Below are positions 39,362 to 49,201 of a DNA stretch of 64,000 bases, piece after piece. This stretch comes from Acerihabitans arboris. GTDB lineage: Bacteria > Pseudomonadota > Gammaproteobacteria > Enterobacterales > Enterobacteriaceae. The translations under genes were made by a program, and so were the position numbers. Each line of letters opens with the position of its first letter. The first letter of the stretch is position 1. The notes beneath the pieces were generated by a model. The model ran no database searches. It was given only the letters and a program-made list of their open reading frames with translations, and was not told where the DNA came from. Where the stretch lies: assembly GCF_010131535.1 (NCBI RefSeq), contig NZ_WUBS01000014.1, positions 1-64,000 on the forward strand, read 5' to 3'.

Positions 39362-41401
39362 ATGTCAGACACTATTGAACCATTACTTGCGGTACCCGCG
39401 TATCGCCAGATAGTCATTCCCCTGTCGGATGGCGTGCGGCTTGCCGCCCGACTGTGGTTGCCGGATGGCGACACCCGGGTTCCGCTGGTGCTCGAATGGA
39501 TTCCTTATCGCCAATCCGATAATACGGCGGTGGGCGACTCGATGATCCACGGCTTCTTCGCCGCCCATGGCATGGCCGCCATGCGTATCGACCTGCGCGG
39601 CAGCGGCAACTCCACCGGGCTGCTGCAAGACGAGTACCTGGCCCGGGAGCAGGATGACGCGGTGGAGGTAATAGCCTGGATCGCCGCCCAGCCGTGGTGC
39701 AACGGCAACGTCGGCATGATCGGCATCTCCTGGGGCGGTTTTGCCGCGCTGCAGATCGCCGCCCGCCGGCCGCCGGCGCTGAAGGCCATTATTACCTGTT
39801 GTTCCACCGACGATCGTTATGCCGACGACGTGCATTTCATGGGCGGGGCGCTGCTGACCGACGGGCTGCAATGGGGCAGCGGCTTGTTTACCCAGCTGGG
39901 CCGGCCGCTGGACCCGGCCCATGTGGGCGAGGGCTGGCGCGATTTATGGCTGCAACGCCTTGAGGGCATGGAGCCGCCGCTCGGCCGATGGCTGGCGCAT
40001 ATGGAGCGCGACGATTTCTGGCGGCACGGATCGGTATGCGAAAACTACGACGATATCCAGTGCGCGGTCTATGCGGTGGGCGGCTGGACCGATGGTTATT
40101 CCGACGCCATCCTGCGCCTGATGGCAAACCTGAACGTGCCGCGCAAAGGGCTGATCGGTCCCTGGACCCATATCTATCCTAACTGGGGCACGCCGGGACC
40201 GGCTATCGATTTCCTCGGCGTTTGCCAACGCTTTTGGCGGCAATGGCTGCTGGGTGAGGAGACCGGTATTATGGACGAGCCGATGCTGGATCTCTGGCAG
40301 GGGGAGCATTTACGTTCGGAACCCTCGTCGCTGACTCTCGATGGCCAGTGGATCACCGCGCCGGGCTGGCCGGTGGCTTCGCCAAGCCGGGATTTCTACC
40401 TGGCCGACGGCCGGTTGTCGGACCTTCCGCCTCCGCCTGTGCCCGCGTCCGCCTCAATGAACGCGCCGACGCATACGCCCACATCCTCGCTGGTGATAGA
40501 TACGCCGATGCACTGCGGCCTGATGGCCGGCGAGTGGTGCCCATTGGACGGCGGCGGCAACGCGCCGGAATTCCAGGACGATCAGCGCCAGGACGACGGC
40601 CTGTCGGTCTGCTTTGATACCCCGGTCCTTAATGAGCCGTTGATCCTATGCGGCAAGGCCGGGCTGGAAGTGGATATTGCTTTTGATACTCCCTCGGCCA
40701 TGGTGATCCTACGGTTAAACGAGGTAGCCGCCGACGGCCGCTCCGCCCGCATTACCTTTGGCATCCATCGGCTGGTGCGTCCCGATGTGCCGGCCGGGCA
40801 GGCCTTTCGGGTGGTATTGCCGTTAAAAGGCGTTGCCTACCGTTTTTCCCCTGGCTGCCGGGTGCGCCTGGCGCTGTCGACCACCTACTGGCCTATGGCC
40901 TGGGCCGAGCCCGGCCAGGGGCCGGTAACGCTGTTCCCGCACGGCGCGGTGTTCCGCCTGCCGTCCCGTGCGCCGGACGTGCTGGATCGCGCCGGGCCGT
41001 TTGGGGCCGCCCGTTCTGCGCCCGCGCTGGACCATGATATATTGGCGCGGGAAGTCACGTCACGCCAGGTACAATGGGACGCGGCCAGCGGTACGCACCG
41101 GCTGACCATGGATGCCAAACGGCAGCAGACCCGCATCGGCGAGCTGAGTTTTGACGGCGAGGGCCATGAGTCCTACGATATCGGCGCCACGCCTGAAAGC
41201 GCCCGCTGGGAGGCAGTACGGATGCAGCGTTATACCCGGCCCGGCTGGCATATCGAGCTGCGCAGCGAAACAACCCTGGCCTGGAAAGACTCCGCGCTGA
41301 TCCTGACCTCCCGCTATGAAGCGCGGGAAAACCAGCAGGTGGTGTTTGAACGGCGGTGGGAACAGCAATTTGCCGCAAGAATTAACGGCAAAAACACCTG
41401 A
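39362..41401 (+). CDS. CocE/NonD family serine hydrolase (copy 1)
   Basis: A 679-residue hydrolase of the X-Pro dipeptidyl-peptidase/cocaine esterase group. The alpha/beta-hydrolase domain has the nucleophile S123 in GISWGGF, D244 in GGWTDGYSD and H270 in GPWTH, which fit the expected catalytic triad. A C-terminal jelly-roll domain with [17 protein letters not shown] and [17 protein letters not shown] follows. Such enzymes cleave esters or amides of acylated compounds, for example cocaine, ampicillin-type esters or Xaa-Pro peptides. No signal peptide is seen, so it acts in the cytoplasm. It follows the importer and MFS genes and has a paralogue at 43280-45289. Confidence 0.9.
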   Translation: MSDTIEPLLAVPAYRQIVIPLSDGVRLAARLWLPDGDTRVPLVLEWIPYRQSDNTAVGDSMIHGFFAAHGMAAMRIDLRGSGNSTGLLQDEYLAREQDDAVEVIAWIAAQPWCNGNVGMIGISWGGFAALQIAARRPPALKAIITCCSTDDRYADDVHFMGGALLTDGLQWGSGLFTQLGRPLDPAHVGEGWRDLWLQRLEGMEPPLGRWLAHMERDDFWRHGSVCENYDDIQCAVYAVGGWTDGYSDAILRLMANLNVPRKGLIGPWTHIYPNWGTPGPAIDFLGVCQRFWRQWLLGEETGIMDEPMLDLWQGEHLRSEPSSLTLDGQWITAPGWPVASPSRDFYLADGRLSDLPPPPVPASASMNAPTHTPTSSLVIDTPMHCGLMAGEWCPLDGGGNAPEFQDDQRQDDGLSVCFDTPVLNEPLILCGKAGLEVDIAFDTPSAMVILRLNEVAADGRSARITFGIHRLVRPDVPAGQAFRVVLPLKGVAYRFSPGCRVRLALSTTYWPMAWAEPGQGPVTLFPHGAVFRLPSRAPDVLDRAGPFGAARSAPALDHDILAREVTSRQVQWDAASGTHRLTMDAKRQQTRIGELSFDGEGHESYDIGATPESARWEAVRMQRYTRPGWHIELRSETTLAWKDSALILTSRYEARENQQVVFERRWEQQFAARINGKNT

Positions 41402-41457
41402 TTACGTTAGTATGGTGAACATGACGGGCTTAACGTTGCGCAACCGGACCCTGTAAT

Positions 41458-42426
41458 ATGCAGCCAAATGAACCCATCGTGTTTACCTTCCTGCTGGGCC
41501 ATGATTTTTCCATGATGAGCCTGGCGTCGGCCATTGAGCCGCTGCGATCCTATAACCGGCTATACGAGCAAAAAGCCTTCGCCTGGCACCTGGCCAGCCT
41601 GGCCGGGGAGCCGGTCGAGGCGGCCAATGGCATTCCCTTCCCCACCGTGCCGGTTAACGACGTGCTGCCGGTTTCCCATTATCTGTTTATCTGCGGCGGC
41701 GAACGCGTGGTAGCGCCCAAGTTCGAGCGTGGTTATCTCAAGGCCGTGCGGCAGGCGGCCCGGGCCGGTATGTTTGTCGGCTCTCTTTCCACCGGCACGT
41801 TCCTGTTGGCCAAATGCGGCTTGCTCAAGGGATATCGCTGTACTATCCATTGGGAAAGCCGCACCGCGTTCGAGGAAAGTTATCCGGACATTGAGTGTAC
41901 CCGCAAGATCTTCGAGATCGACCGCAACCGGCTGACCTGCTCCGGCGGGACGGCGGCGATGGATATGATGCTGACCCTGATTGCCGAGCGCTATGGCGAC
42001 GATCGCGCCACCGCCGTCGCCAATCAGTTCCATCACGAACGGATCCGCAGCGCCGCCGACGATCAGCTCGGCGGCCGACCCTCGCAGGCGCCGATCCCGG
42101 CGACGCTGGGGTCGGCTATCGCCATTATGCAGACGCATATTGAAGATCTCCTGCCGTTGCCGGAAATCTCGGCGCGGGTCGGCATCGGCAGTCGTCAGCT
42201 TGAGCGGCTGTTCGCCCACTATTTTGCCAAGACGCCCCAGCGTTATTATCTGGAGCTGCGCCTGGAGCGGGCGCGGGAGATGCTGATTTATTCGGATTTA
42301 TCGATTATTGATATTGCGGTATCGGCCGGCTTCAGCTCCACATCGCATTTCGCCGGTGGATTCCGGCGCGCGTTCGGCGTGCTGCCGTCGGATATGCGGC
42401 GCGCCCGGCGCGCCAAAAACCGCTGA
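41458..42426 (+). CDS. GlxA-type AraC family transcriptional regulator
   Basis: A 322-residue regulator. Residues 8-185 form a DJ-1/PfpI-like glutaminase-fold domain (FLLGHDFSMMSLASAIEPLR, then GSLSTGTFLLAKCGLL and the CSGGTAAMDMML segment) as in CdhR/GlxA/ArgR-type regulators. Residues 225-320 form an AraC DNA-binding domain (LPEISARVGIGSRQLERLFAHYF, IIDIAVSAGFSSTSHFAGGFRRAFG). Relatives control use of arginine, carnitine or choline derivatives. It lies between the two hydrolase units and is the likely regulator of both (inference). Confidence 0.9.
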   Translation: MQPNEPIVFTFLLGHDFSMMSLASAIEPLRSYNRLYEQKAFAWHLASLAGEPVEAANGIPFPTVPVNDVLPVSHYLFICGGERVVAPKFERGYLKAVRQAARAGMFVGSLSTGTFLLAKCGLLKGYRCTIHWESRTAFEESYPDIECTRKIFEIDRNRLTCSGGTAAMDMMLTLIAERYGDDRATAVANQFHHERIRSAADDQLGGRPSQAPIPATLGSAIAIMQTHIEDLLPLPEISARVGIGSRQLERLFAHYFAKTPQRYYLELRLERAREMLIYSDLSIIDIAVSAGFSSTSHFAGGFRRAFGVLPSDMRRARRAKNR

Positions 42427-42512
42427 ACGCGCTGCCTGTTTTCCGCGCCGGATATTACGTCAGCCGAGAAACCCCGCCCCCGATGGCGATGGAGGCGTTT
42501 GCGTGGCCGGGG

Positions 42513-43283
42513 TTAATACAAATCGGCCCGGCGGTCCGCGATGTAAGGATGATTTAGCCGCCAGGCGCTGAGCGTTTCCAGGCTGATGTCCGCCGTTATA
42601 AATGCCGCCCCGCCCGAGGGCGCCGTCGCTACAATGGCGCCGTCCGGTCCGGCCAAGCGGCTTTGACCAACGCAGGGGAACGCGCCGCCGGTATCGCCGC
42701 GATTGGCAAAAACGACATAACAGCCGTTTTCATAGGCCCGGGCGGGCACCGTATGGCGGGGTACTACGTCATAACCGGCGCTGGTGGCGCTGATGCACAG
42801 CAGGCAATCCATACCGTTTGCCGCCAGCGCGCGCGCCGCTTCGGGAAAATCCAGGTCGTAGCAGATAAGCAAACCGAAATTTAACCCTTCCAGCACCACG
42901 TTGACCAGCCTGTTGCCGGGGCGGAACAATGCCGTCTCGTAACCGGACCATAGATGGGTCTTGCGATAATTAGCCAACACCCGGCCATGGCGATCGATAA
43001 GGCGCAGCGCATTATACAGCCCCTCGGCGCCCCGCTCGGCATAGCCGAATACCAACGCCTGCTGCTTTTCCCGCGCCAGTTCCGCGAGTGCCTGCAGGGT
43101 CGCGTCGCCTTGGGCCAACGCCATACGCTGGATACGGTCGGGATCGTCATATCCGCACAAGGCCAATTCCGGCAGCATGATCATATCGGCGTCCGGCAGG
43201 GCGTCCATCGCCGCGCGCACCCAGTCCGCGATCCCGCCCCGCCCGGCGGGCGCGCCGGTTATCTGGGCGATGCCAATCTTCAT
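42513..43283 (-). CDS. Nitrilase superfamily carbon-nitrogen hydrolase
   Basis: A 256-residue amidase of the CN-hydrolase superfamily. The catalytic triad is E39 (LPELALCGY), K108 (YRKTHLW) and C141 (LLICYDLDFPE). Such enzymes hydrolyse amides or nitriles, often with small amino-acid-derived substrates. The ATG at 43283 overlaps the stop of the upstream hydrolase (ATGA), so the two enzymes are made together. The substrate is unknown; it probably acts after the hydrolase, on an amide that the hydrolase frees (inference). Confidence 0.9.
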   Translation of the reverse strand: MKIGIAQITGAPAGRGGIADWVRAAMDALPDADMIMLPELALCGYDDPDRIQRMALAQGDATLQALAELAREKQQALVFGYAERGAEGLYNALRLIDRHGRVLANYRKTHLWSGYETALFRPGNRLVNVVLEGLNFGLLICYDLDFPEAARALAANGMDCLLCISATSAGYDVVPRHTVPARAYENGCYVVFANRGDTGGAFPCVGQSRLAGPDGAIVATAPSGGAAFITADISLETLSAWRLNHPYIADRRADLY

Positions 43284-45289
43284 GATACCTCTCCGCCAGG
43301 CCGGGCGCCGGGGAAAAACGGGAAATAATCTTCCCAGCGGCGCGAGAAGATGGCGCGGTCATGATCAAAGGCATCAAGGCTGGACTCAAGCCGCCAGCCG
43401 TCGTGGTCCGCGCTTAGCCGGGTGGTCACCTCCAGCCTGGCCTGCCAGTCGCCGCGCTGAAAACCGGCGCTGCGCACCGCCTCGGAACTGGCCGATAGCG
43501 GGTCGAGAGCGTTCACCCTATACGTTTCCCGTCCCAGTGCGTCCAGGCGCAGGCCGGTTTCCTCCAGCATCAGCGCCCCGAGGTTGCGCGCCACCTCCAG
43601 GGTGGTATCGCCGTCATCCATATCCCGGACCAGGCGCAGGCGTCCCCGCTGCGGCGGCACCAGCACCCGGGCAGGGACGGGCGCTGGCGACCGGGGAGCG
43701 CCGAGATCCGGCGCGGCGCACGGGTCGATTATGTCGTTGCGCAGCGGCAGTTCAACGCTGCCGGCGTACAGCGTGACGACGGCGCGCGTCGGCAGGGGGG
43801 CGGCCAAAGGCCAGTAGGCGGTGGAAACGGCCACGCGCAGGCGAAAGCCGGCGGGCAGCTCAAACGCGACGGCCTTAAGCGGCAGCCGGACGGTATAATG
43901 CCCGCCAGGCACCAGCGGCTCGCAGCGATCGTGGCCGTTACGCTGGGTCAGGTTAAGCAGGCCGTAGGTGATTCGGATAGAGGCGCCGTCCGGGCCAACC
44001 GCGTTCAGGCGTACCGCGATCATGGCCTGTGGCCGATCGGCGGCCAGCTCAATATTGATGATCGGGCGGCCCAGGATCTGTAGCGATGTATCGGCTACCG
44101 GCCCGTCGAAACAGGCGGAACCGGCGTCGTCCTCGCGCTGGTCACCGGGCATATCCGGACCCCAGCCGTAAGGACACCACTCTCCCGACGCGATGCCGGT
44201 GGTGGCCGGCGAACAGACGGTGATGGCGAACGGCGGCGACGCGGCCGGCTGCAAACCCCCGGCAGCCAGGTGAAGGATCCGCGCGCCGGGCGACTCAGCC
44301 GGCCACCGGCGTTCGGCAACCCAGCGGCCGCGCCGCGCCGGATAACGGGCGCGCGCGGGCTCCGCTTCCTGCATCCAGCAGGTCAGCATTGGCTCATCCA
44401 TAATGCCGGTCCGCTCACCCTTAAGCCAGTGATCGAACCAGCGCGTGACGTAGCCGATAAAATCGATTTGCGGTCCCGGCGTGGCGATATGCGGGAACGC
44501 GTGGCCCCAGGGGCCAATCAGGCCCTTGCGTGGTCCCGGCAGGTTTTCCAGCAGGCGCAGCACGGTGTTGGTGTAGCCGTCCGCCCAGCCGCCGACCGCC
44601 AGCACCGGCACCTGGACGGCGGCGTAATCCTCGCAGACCGAGCCGCTGCGCCAATAGTCGTCGCGTACCGCATGGCGCATCCAGCGCGCCGGGGGCGGCT
44701 GGTCCATGGCCTGCAGCCGCTCCAGCCAGATATCCCGCCAGCCGTCGCCGACGATATCGGGGTCGGGCGGGGTCGGCGTCCAGGTAAACAGCGTGGCGCC
44801 ATACTGCAGGTTATCGTTAAGCAGCACGCCGCCCATATAATGCATATCATCGGCATAGCGGTCGTCGGTGGAGCAGGCGGTAACGATGGCTTTGAGCGCC
44901 GGCGGCCGCAGGGCGGCGATTTGCAACGCGTTAAAGCCGCTCCAGGAGATGCCTATCATCCCCACCGCGCCCGCGCACCAGGGCTGCGCGGCGATCCAGG
45001 CAATCACTTCGCAGGCGTCGGACCATTCCTGCGGCGTATATTCGTCGTTCATCAGGCCGTCGGAATCCCCCGCGCCGCGCATGTCGACCCTGACCGCGGC
45101 GTAACCGGCTTCGGCCAGGGCTGGATGCAAGATGGCATCGTCCCCGCGATGGCGATCGCGCCGCCGGTAGGGCAGATATTCCAGTATCGCCGGCACCGGC
45201 CCGGGGGCATCCGGCAACCACATCCGCGCCGCCAGCCGACAGCCGTCCGACAGGGTGATCCACACCGTTTCAATTATCCGCATGGGCAT
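43280..45289 (-). CDS. CocE/NonD family serine hydrolase (copy 2)
   Basis: A 669-residue paralogue of the hydrolase at 39362-41401, alike from end to end. The triad residues are S115 (GISWSGF), D237 (GGWADGY) and H263 (GPWGH). The segments [11 protein letters not shown] and GLIGPWGHAFP are shared with copy 1. A C-terminal jelly-roll domain is present. The ATG at 45289 gives MPMRIIETVWITLSDG. It is cotranscribed with the nitrilase gene and converges on the regulator gene. Direct repeats spaced 21 bases lie about 65-90 bases upstream. Confidence 0.9.
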   Translation of the reverse strand: MPMRIIETVWITLSDGCRLAARMWLPDAPGPVPAILEYLPYRRRDRHRGDDAILHPALAEAGYAAVRVDMRGAGDSDGLMNDEYTPQEWSDACEVIAWIAAQPWCAGAVGMIGISWSGFNALQIAALRPPALKAIVTACSTDDRYADDMHYMGGVLLNDNLQYGATLFTWTPTPPDPDIVGDGWRDIWLERLQAMDQPPPARWMRHAVRDDYWRSGSVCEDYAAVQVPVLAVGGWADGYTNTVLRLLENLPGPRKGLIGPWGHAFPHIATPGPQIDFIGYVTRWFDHWLKGERTGIMDEPMLTCWMQEAEPARARYPARRGRWVAERRWPAESPGARILHLAAGGLQPAASPPFAITVCSPATTGIASGEWCPYGWGPDMPGDQREDDAGSACFDGPVADTSLQILGRPIINIELAADRPQAMIAVRLNAVGPDGASIRITYGLLNLTQRNGHDRCEPLVPGGHYTVRLPLKAVAFELPAGFRLRVAVSTAYWPLAAPLPTRAVVTLYAGSVELPLRNDIIDPCAAPDLGAPRSPAPVPARVLVPPQRGRLRLVRDMDDGDTTLEVARNLGALMLEETGLRLDALGRETYRVNALDPLSASSEAVRSAGFQRGDWQARLEVTTRLSADHDGWRLESSLDAFDHDRAIFSRRWEDYFPFFPGARPGGEVS

Positions 45290-45350
45290 TTCCCCGCACT
45301 CGTTTCGATAGCCTTATCTTTGCACAGCGCCAATCGCAGACCATGATGAA

Positions 45351-45380
45351 TACGTCATGTTTTGCTGAAAATACGACATG
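45351..45380 (-). promoter_or_regulatory. Candidate AraC-family operator (21-base direct repeats)
   Basis: TACGTCATG (45351-45359) and TACGACATG (45372-45380) are direct repeats 21 bases apart, two turns of the helix, which is the usual arrangement for AraC-family dimers. They lie upstream of the hydrolase-nitrilase operon and may be bound by the neighbouring GlxA-type regulator (inference). The rest of the 371-base gap to elaA has no gene that I can support. Confidence 0.45.
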
Positions 45381-45660
45381 CCGACGGCGATGCCCAAGGC
45401 TTAAATCTTCCGCCCAGCCTGGCGGGAAAGATTAAGATGCTGATAAAATACGCTGGTGGGGGAGGGGTATACCGCCGTTCGCAACGCAATCGGGCGGGGC
45501 TATTGTCCCAGGGGGAATTAACGTAATATGGCCGGCGACATCCGTGAACCGGCATTGCCAATGATTTCTATCCGGCCCTGCGGGCAATCCGTTAACATTA
45601 CCAGGCCTAAAACTTACCGCGCCGGCGGCAATTCAAGCCTGTCCATTGGCAGGAATCCCG

Positions 45661-46113
45661 ATGAACCCGAACTGGTATGACTGGCACCACCGCGAGCTGA
45701 CGACTCAACGCCTGTATGACATCCTGGCCCTGCGCAATGCGGTGTTTATCATCGAGCAAAACTGCCTTTATCAGGATGTTGACGGCCGTGATCTGGTTGG
45801 CGACAACCGCCATGTGGCAGGCTATCTGGACGGTGAATTAATCGCTTATGCCCGGATCCTGGCGGGTGGGGATCAATTGGCCATCGGCCGCGTAATTGTG
45901 TCGACCAACGCTCGCGGCGCCAACCTGGGCCGTCAGTTAATGGAGCGGGCGCTGGCGGCATGCGCGGCGCATTGGCCGGGCCGGACCATCCACCTGTCCG
46001 CCCAGGCTCATCTGCAGGCGTTCTATGGTCGTTTAGGTTTCAGCGCGGTGACCGAAGTGTATGACGAAGACGGCATCCCCCATATTGGCATGGATAACGC
46101 CAATCGCTGCTAG
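45661..46113 (+). CDS. elaA: ElaA family GNAT N-acetyltransferase
   Basis: A 150-residue GNAT protein that matches E. coli ElaA across its length: LRNAVFIIEQNCLYQDVDGRDL, HVAGYLDGELIAYARIL, the acetyl-CoA loop VSTNARGANLGRQLM and the end VTEVYDEDGIPHIGM. Its natural substrate is not known. The ATG at 45661 has AGGA 7 bases upstream; a TTG at 45646 is less likely. Confidence 0.93.
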   Translation: MNPNWYDWHHRELTTQRLYDILALRNAVFIIEQNCLYQDVDGRDLVGDNRHVAGYLDGELIAYARILAGGDQLAIGRVIVSTNARGANLGRQLMERALAACAAHWPGRTIHLSAQAHLQAFYGRLGFSAVTEVYDEDGIPHIGMDNANRC

Positions 46114-46217
46114 AATAGACGGCCCCGCGGCCGCCGGTAAAGCCATAAGCCTTGAAACGTGTTAACGCCACCGCCGTATAGCGGCGGTTTCAATACCTGG
46201 ACATAACTGCGCCGCTA

Positions 46218-47270
46218 TTATCTCCATTGGGATAAACACATTTCCGCGACAATACCCGGACCAAAACCGGCAATGATAGCTTTGCCGCCTGTTTTAAACA
46301 GGCTGGATTCATGCATCCGCCGATAAGCTTCGAATACCACCGAGCTGGCGATATTGCCGCAATTGACCAGCGTGTCGCGGCTAAATGAAAATTGCTCCCG
46401 CTGCACGCCGAGGTATTTACATAAATCGTCCAATATTCTCGGCCCGCCCGCGTGGATAATGTAGTAATCAAGCTTATCGATTTCCCAGCCATGCGCGTGG
46501 GCAAATTCCGTCATCACCGGCGCCAGGGGTTTCATCGTGCCGGGCACGCGTTTATCCAGCCGGAAGTGAAAACCGGTGTCTTTTACGGCATAGCGGATCC
46601 ATTCATCGGTTTCCGGAATTAAATAACTGCTGTTGCGCTGTAACTCCAGCCCGTTGCCGGAATGGGCGGTGACTACCGCTGCGGTTATCGCATCGCCAAA
46701 CAGGCCGTCCGAAAGGAGACTGCCGATATCACCGTCGGTAGGCTGATAGCTTAGCGAGCAAAATTCACAGCTGACAATCAGTACGTTGCTGTCGGGATGC
46801 GCGACGATAAAATCCAGCGCCCGGTTTATCGCCGCGCCGCCCGCGGCACAACCCATTTGCGATATAGGAATTTGCACGGTATCGAGGGGAAATCCCATTT
46901 TATTGATAAGCCATGCGGTTAAGGACGGCATCAAAAAGCCGGAGCAGGAAACGTAAATTATCGCTGAAATATTCTTGGCGGTAATATCGGCATGGCCTAG
47001 CGCTTCCTCAATCACTCCCGGAACAAGTCGTTTTGATTGATACTCAAAAATTGCATTTCTATAGCCAAAGCCAGGGTGAAGAGATGCAAGTTCAATTGGT
47101 TGAATAATATGTCTTTTTTTAACACCTGTATTGGTAATAAGGTCGATTGCTTTATCCAGGTTGGGATTATCCTTGAATTCCCGTTTAGCTAATTCAATCG
47201 TATCCTCCAGGGTAATAATATATTCCGGCAGATAAATTGCTGGTTTGTGTAGTGTAGGCATTTTTAGCAT
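46218..47270 (-). CDS. Type III polyketide synthase (chalcone synthase-like)
   Basis: A 350-residue condensing enzyme with the thiolase fold. The catalytic triad of type III synthases is complete: C141 in QMGCAAGGAAI, H273 in IIHAGGPRI and N306 in NCGNIAS; the GFGPG loop near the C-terminus is also present. Bacterial relatives make tetrahydroxynaphthalene, phloroglucinols or alkylpyrones from malonyl-CoA. The product cannot be told from sequence alone. It stands alone, without a methyltransferase or oxidase next to it. Start ATG 47270 has GGAG only two bases away; ATG 47261 (MPTLHKP) is an alternative. The gene and its upstream region are AT-richer than the core genes. Confidence 0.9.
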   Translation of the reverse strand: MLKMPTLHKPAIYLPEYIITLEDTIELAKREFKDNPNLDKAIDLITNTGVKKRHIIQPIELASLHPGFGYRNAIFEYQSKRLVPGVIEEALGHADITAKNISAIIYVSCSGFLMPSLTAWLINKMGFPLDTVQIPISQMGCAAGGAAINRALDFIVAHPDSNVLIVSCEFCSLSYQPTDGDIGSLLSDGLFGDAITAAVVTAHSGNGLELQRNSSYLIPETDEWIRYAVKDTGFHFRLDKRVPGTMKPLAPVMTEFAHAHGWEIDKLDYYIIHAGGPRILDDLCKYLGVQREQFSFSRDTLVNCGNIASSVVFEAYRRMHESSLFKTGGKAIIAGFGPGIVAEMCLSQWR

Positions 47271-47879
47271 AGCTCCATAACATCTTTATAATAAGTCAAT
47301 TAACTCATTCACGTCTTCAATTAATACAAACTTAGCGCCTTAATATTGGTAGTCAGGAACCAATTTGTCAATCCAAAAAATCTATTGTTTATGGAAAAAA
47401 TGTTATTTTAAAAAAATACCCTATATTCGATAGTTAAAATTTTCGATTTTATGCTTGTAAAGAATTATGCGGATCTGGCAATGTAGATAAATATCACTTT
47501 AACCCGACAGAAATAAATGTTGTCAAAGAATATTTTTTTCTAATATATAGCTTAAATTTATGACGCCGTGTTGTGTTCGGAATTAGGCAATAAGCAACCA
47601 TATTTACAATAATAATGCATTTATTCCAGTGGAATATACCACCAACAGCTGAAAAGGTAGTTTAAAGTATATATCGTTCCGGCAAGGCAGTGCGTTGCCA
47701 GGTGGATTATTTATAGGAATTTTATATTGATATATAAATAATAAGTTTATTAATGTTAAACAAATGATTATTTATAGCTTCCGACACATCCTCGGGCCGC
47801 GCGCTCTTTTCCTCGCGTCCGGCGTCGGGCCTGATAATATAGAATGACTTTAACCGCTACCTGAACAGGCAACTGAGCC
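47271..47879. other. AT-rich gene-free stretch upstream of the polyketide synthase gene
   Basis: About 600 bases, strongly AT-rich, without a credible gene. It should carry the promoters of the minus-strand synthase gene and of the + strand AraC gene. Its composition differs sharply from the core genes, which suggests acquired DNA. Confidence 0.45.
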
Positions 47880-48719
47880 ATGATCAACCATTATTGGGTC
47901 GATATCTCCAGGGATAATGATACGCAGGTCGAAACCATCAGGGCACATTTCGAGGGCCATGCCTACGATGCCCATTGGCATGACAGTTATCTGATAGGGG
48001 TAACGGAGGCGGGGATCCAACAATTCCACTCAGGGAAGATAAAATACCGCAGCACGCCCGGCAAGGTGTTTGCGCTGGAACCGGGAGATGTCCATGACGG
48101 CGATGCCATCGATCGGGCTGGATTCACCTATCGTATGCTTTACATCCCGCCTGGGCTGTTTCATCAGGCGTTGCCGGCTATTTTTGACCAGGCGCCGGAT
48201 CGGTTTGAAATGTCTTTTCCGGCGACGCTTATCGACGATCGCCAACTGGCCACGGTTACCCTGGCGGCATTTGACGCGCTGCATTTCCAGGAGCTGAAAA
48301 TCGTCAGGGACTATCGGATACAGCAATTGATATTGTCCCTTACCCGGCGGTTCCCCTGGCGTAAAAAGCCCGGCCCGGAAGGGCATAAAACCCCGGCGGT
48401 CCATCGTGTGCGGGACTATCTTCACGATATGATGAGCGAAGATATTGGCCTGACAGAACTGGCCGCCGTGGCGGGGATGGATCGTTTTCGCTTAAGCCGC
48501 GAGTTTGCGGCAACCTTTGGCCTGCCGCCCCATGCCTATTTGGTACAACTGCGCCTGGCCAGATCGCGCAGGCTGCTGTCGTTGGGCGTCAGCCCGGCGG
48601 ATGTGGCCGCCCTGACGGGGTTTGCCGATCAAAGCCACCTGGGCCGCTGGTTCAGGCGCGCTTATCAGATGACGCCCGCCGCCTACCGGCAGATCTGCAC
48701 AAACGTTCCAGACCGCTAA
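47880..48719 (+). CDS. AraC family transcriptional regulator
   Basis: A 279-residue regulator with an N-terminal cupin sensor domain (HWHDSYLIGVTEAGIQQF, then ALEPGDVHDGDA) and a C-terminal pair of helix-turn-helix motifs (LTELAAVAGMDRFRLSREFAATFG and ADVAALTGFADQSHLGRWFRRAYQMTPAAYR). It ends 47 bases before a DUF2000 gene, a pairing common in proteobacteria, and probably controls it. Ligand unknown. Confidence 0.88.
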   Translation: MINHYWVDISRDNDTQVETIRAHFEGHAYDAHWHDSYLIGVTEAGIQQFHSGKIKYRSTPGKVFALEPGDVHDGDAIDRAGFTYRMLYIPPGLFHQALPAIFDQAPDRFEMSFPATLIDDRQLATVTLAAFDALHFQELKIVRDYRIQQLILSLTRRFPWRKKPGPEGHKTPAVHRVRDYLHDMMSEDIGLTELAAVAGMDRFRLSREFAATFGLPPHAYLVQLRLARSRRLLSLGVSPADVAALTGFADQSHLGRWFRRAYQMTPAAYRQICTNVPDR

Positions 48720-48766
48720 AATGCCAATGTTCTATGCTTTGTTTTCCACAACGCAGGAGAATGAGC

Positions 48767-49201
48767 ATGAGTACAATTATTGAAACAATTTCCGTCCAGC
48801 CTGAACGATGCGTTATCGTTCTCAACCAAGATTTGCCGTCAGGCAAAGCGGCCAATGCCTCCGCGGTCATCGCCCTCACCGTGGGCCAGCGTCATCCTGA
48901 ACTGGTGGGCGCGCCGTTGATCGATGCGGATAACGGCGAATATCCGGGGCTTATCCCGATCGGCATCCCGGTGCTGAGTGCTCATGAGGAAACGCTGAAA
49001 AATCTATCCACGATGTGTCGACAACAGGGCCTGGACCGGGTGATATTTCCCATCGAAGGGCAGGAAACCACGGACTATCATGATTTCCGCGCCGCGTTAC
49101 TGCTACAAAGGCCCGAAGAGCTCCGGCTGCTGGGTATCGCGATTATCGGCAATAAAAAAACGGTACGAAAGCTCACCGCCAACTGCAAGCTGTTTGGCTG
49201 A
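48767..49201 (+). CDS. DUF2000 domain-containing protein
   Basis: A 144-residue protein of DUF2000. Family features are the start RCVIVLNQDLPSGKAANASAVIALTVG, the central PGLIPIGIPVL and the C-terminal LRLLGIAIIGNKKTVRKLTANCKLFG. The function is not established; the fold resembles peptidyl-tRNA hydrolase II. The ATG at 48767 has AGGAG 7 bases upstream, better placed than ATGs at 48761 or earlier. It follows the AraC gene on the same strand. Confidence 0.85.
   Translation: MSTIIETISVQPERCVIVLNQDLPSGKAANASAVIALTVGQRHPELVGAPLIDADNGEYPGLIPIGIPVLSAHEETLKNLSTMCRQQGLDRVIFPIEGQETTDYHDFRAALLLQRPEELRLLGIAIIGNKKTVRKLTANCKLFG

Noticed and set aside
44270-45346. A 358-codon open frame on the + strand opposite the second CocE-type hydrolase
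   Set aside because: Antisense to a gene with a clear catalytic triad; the frame has no recognisable motif.
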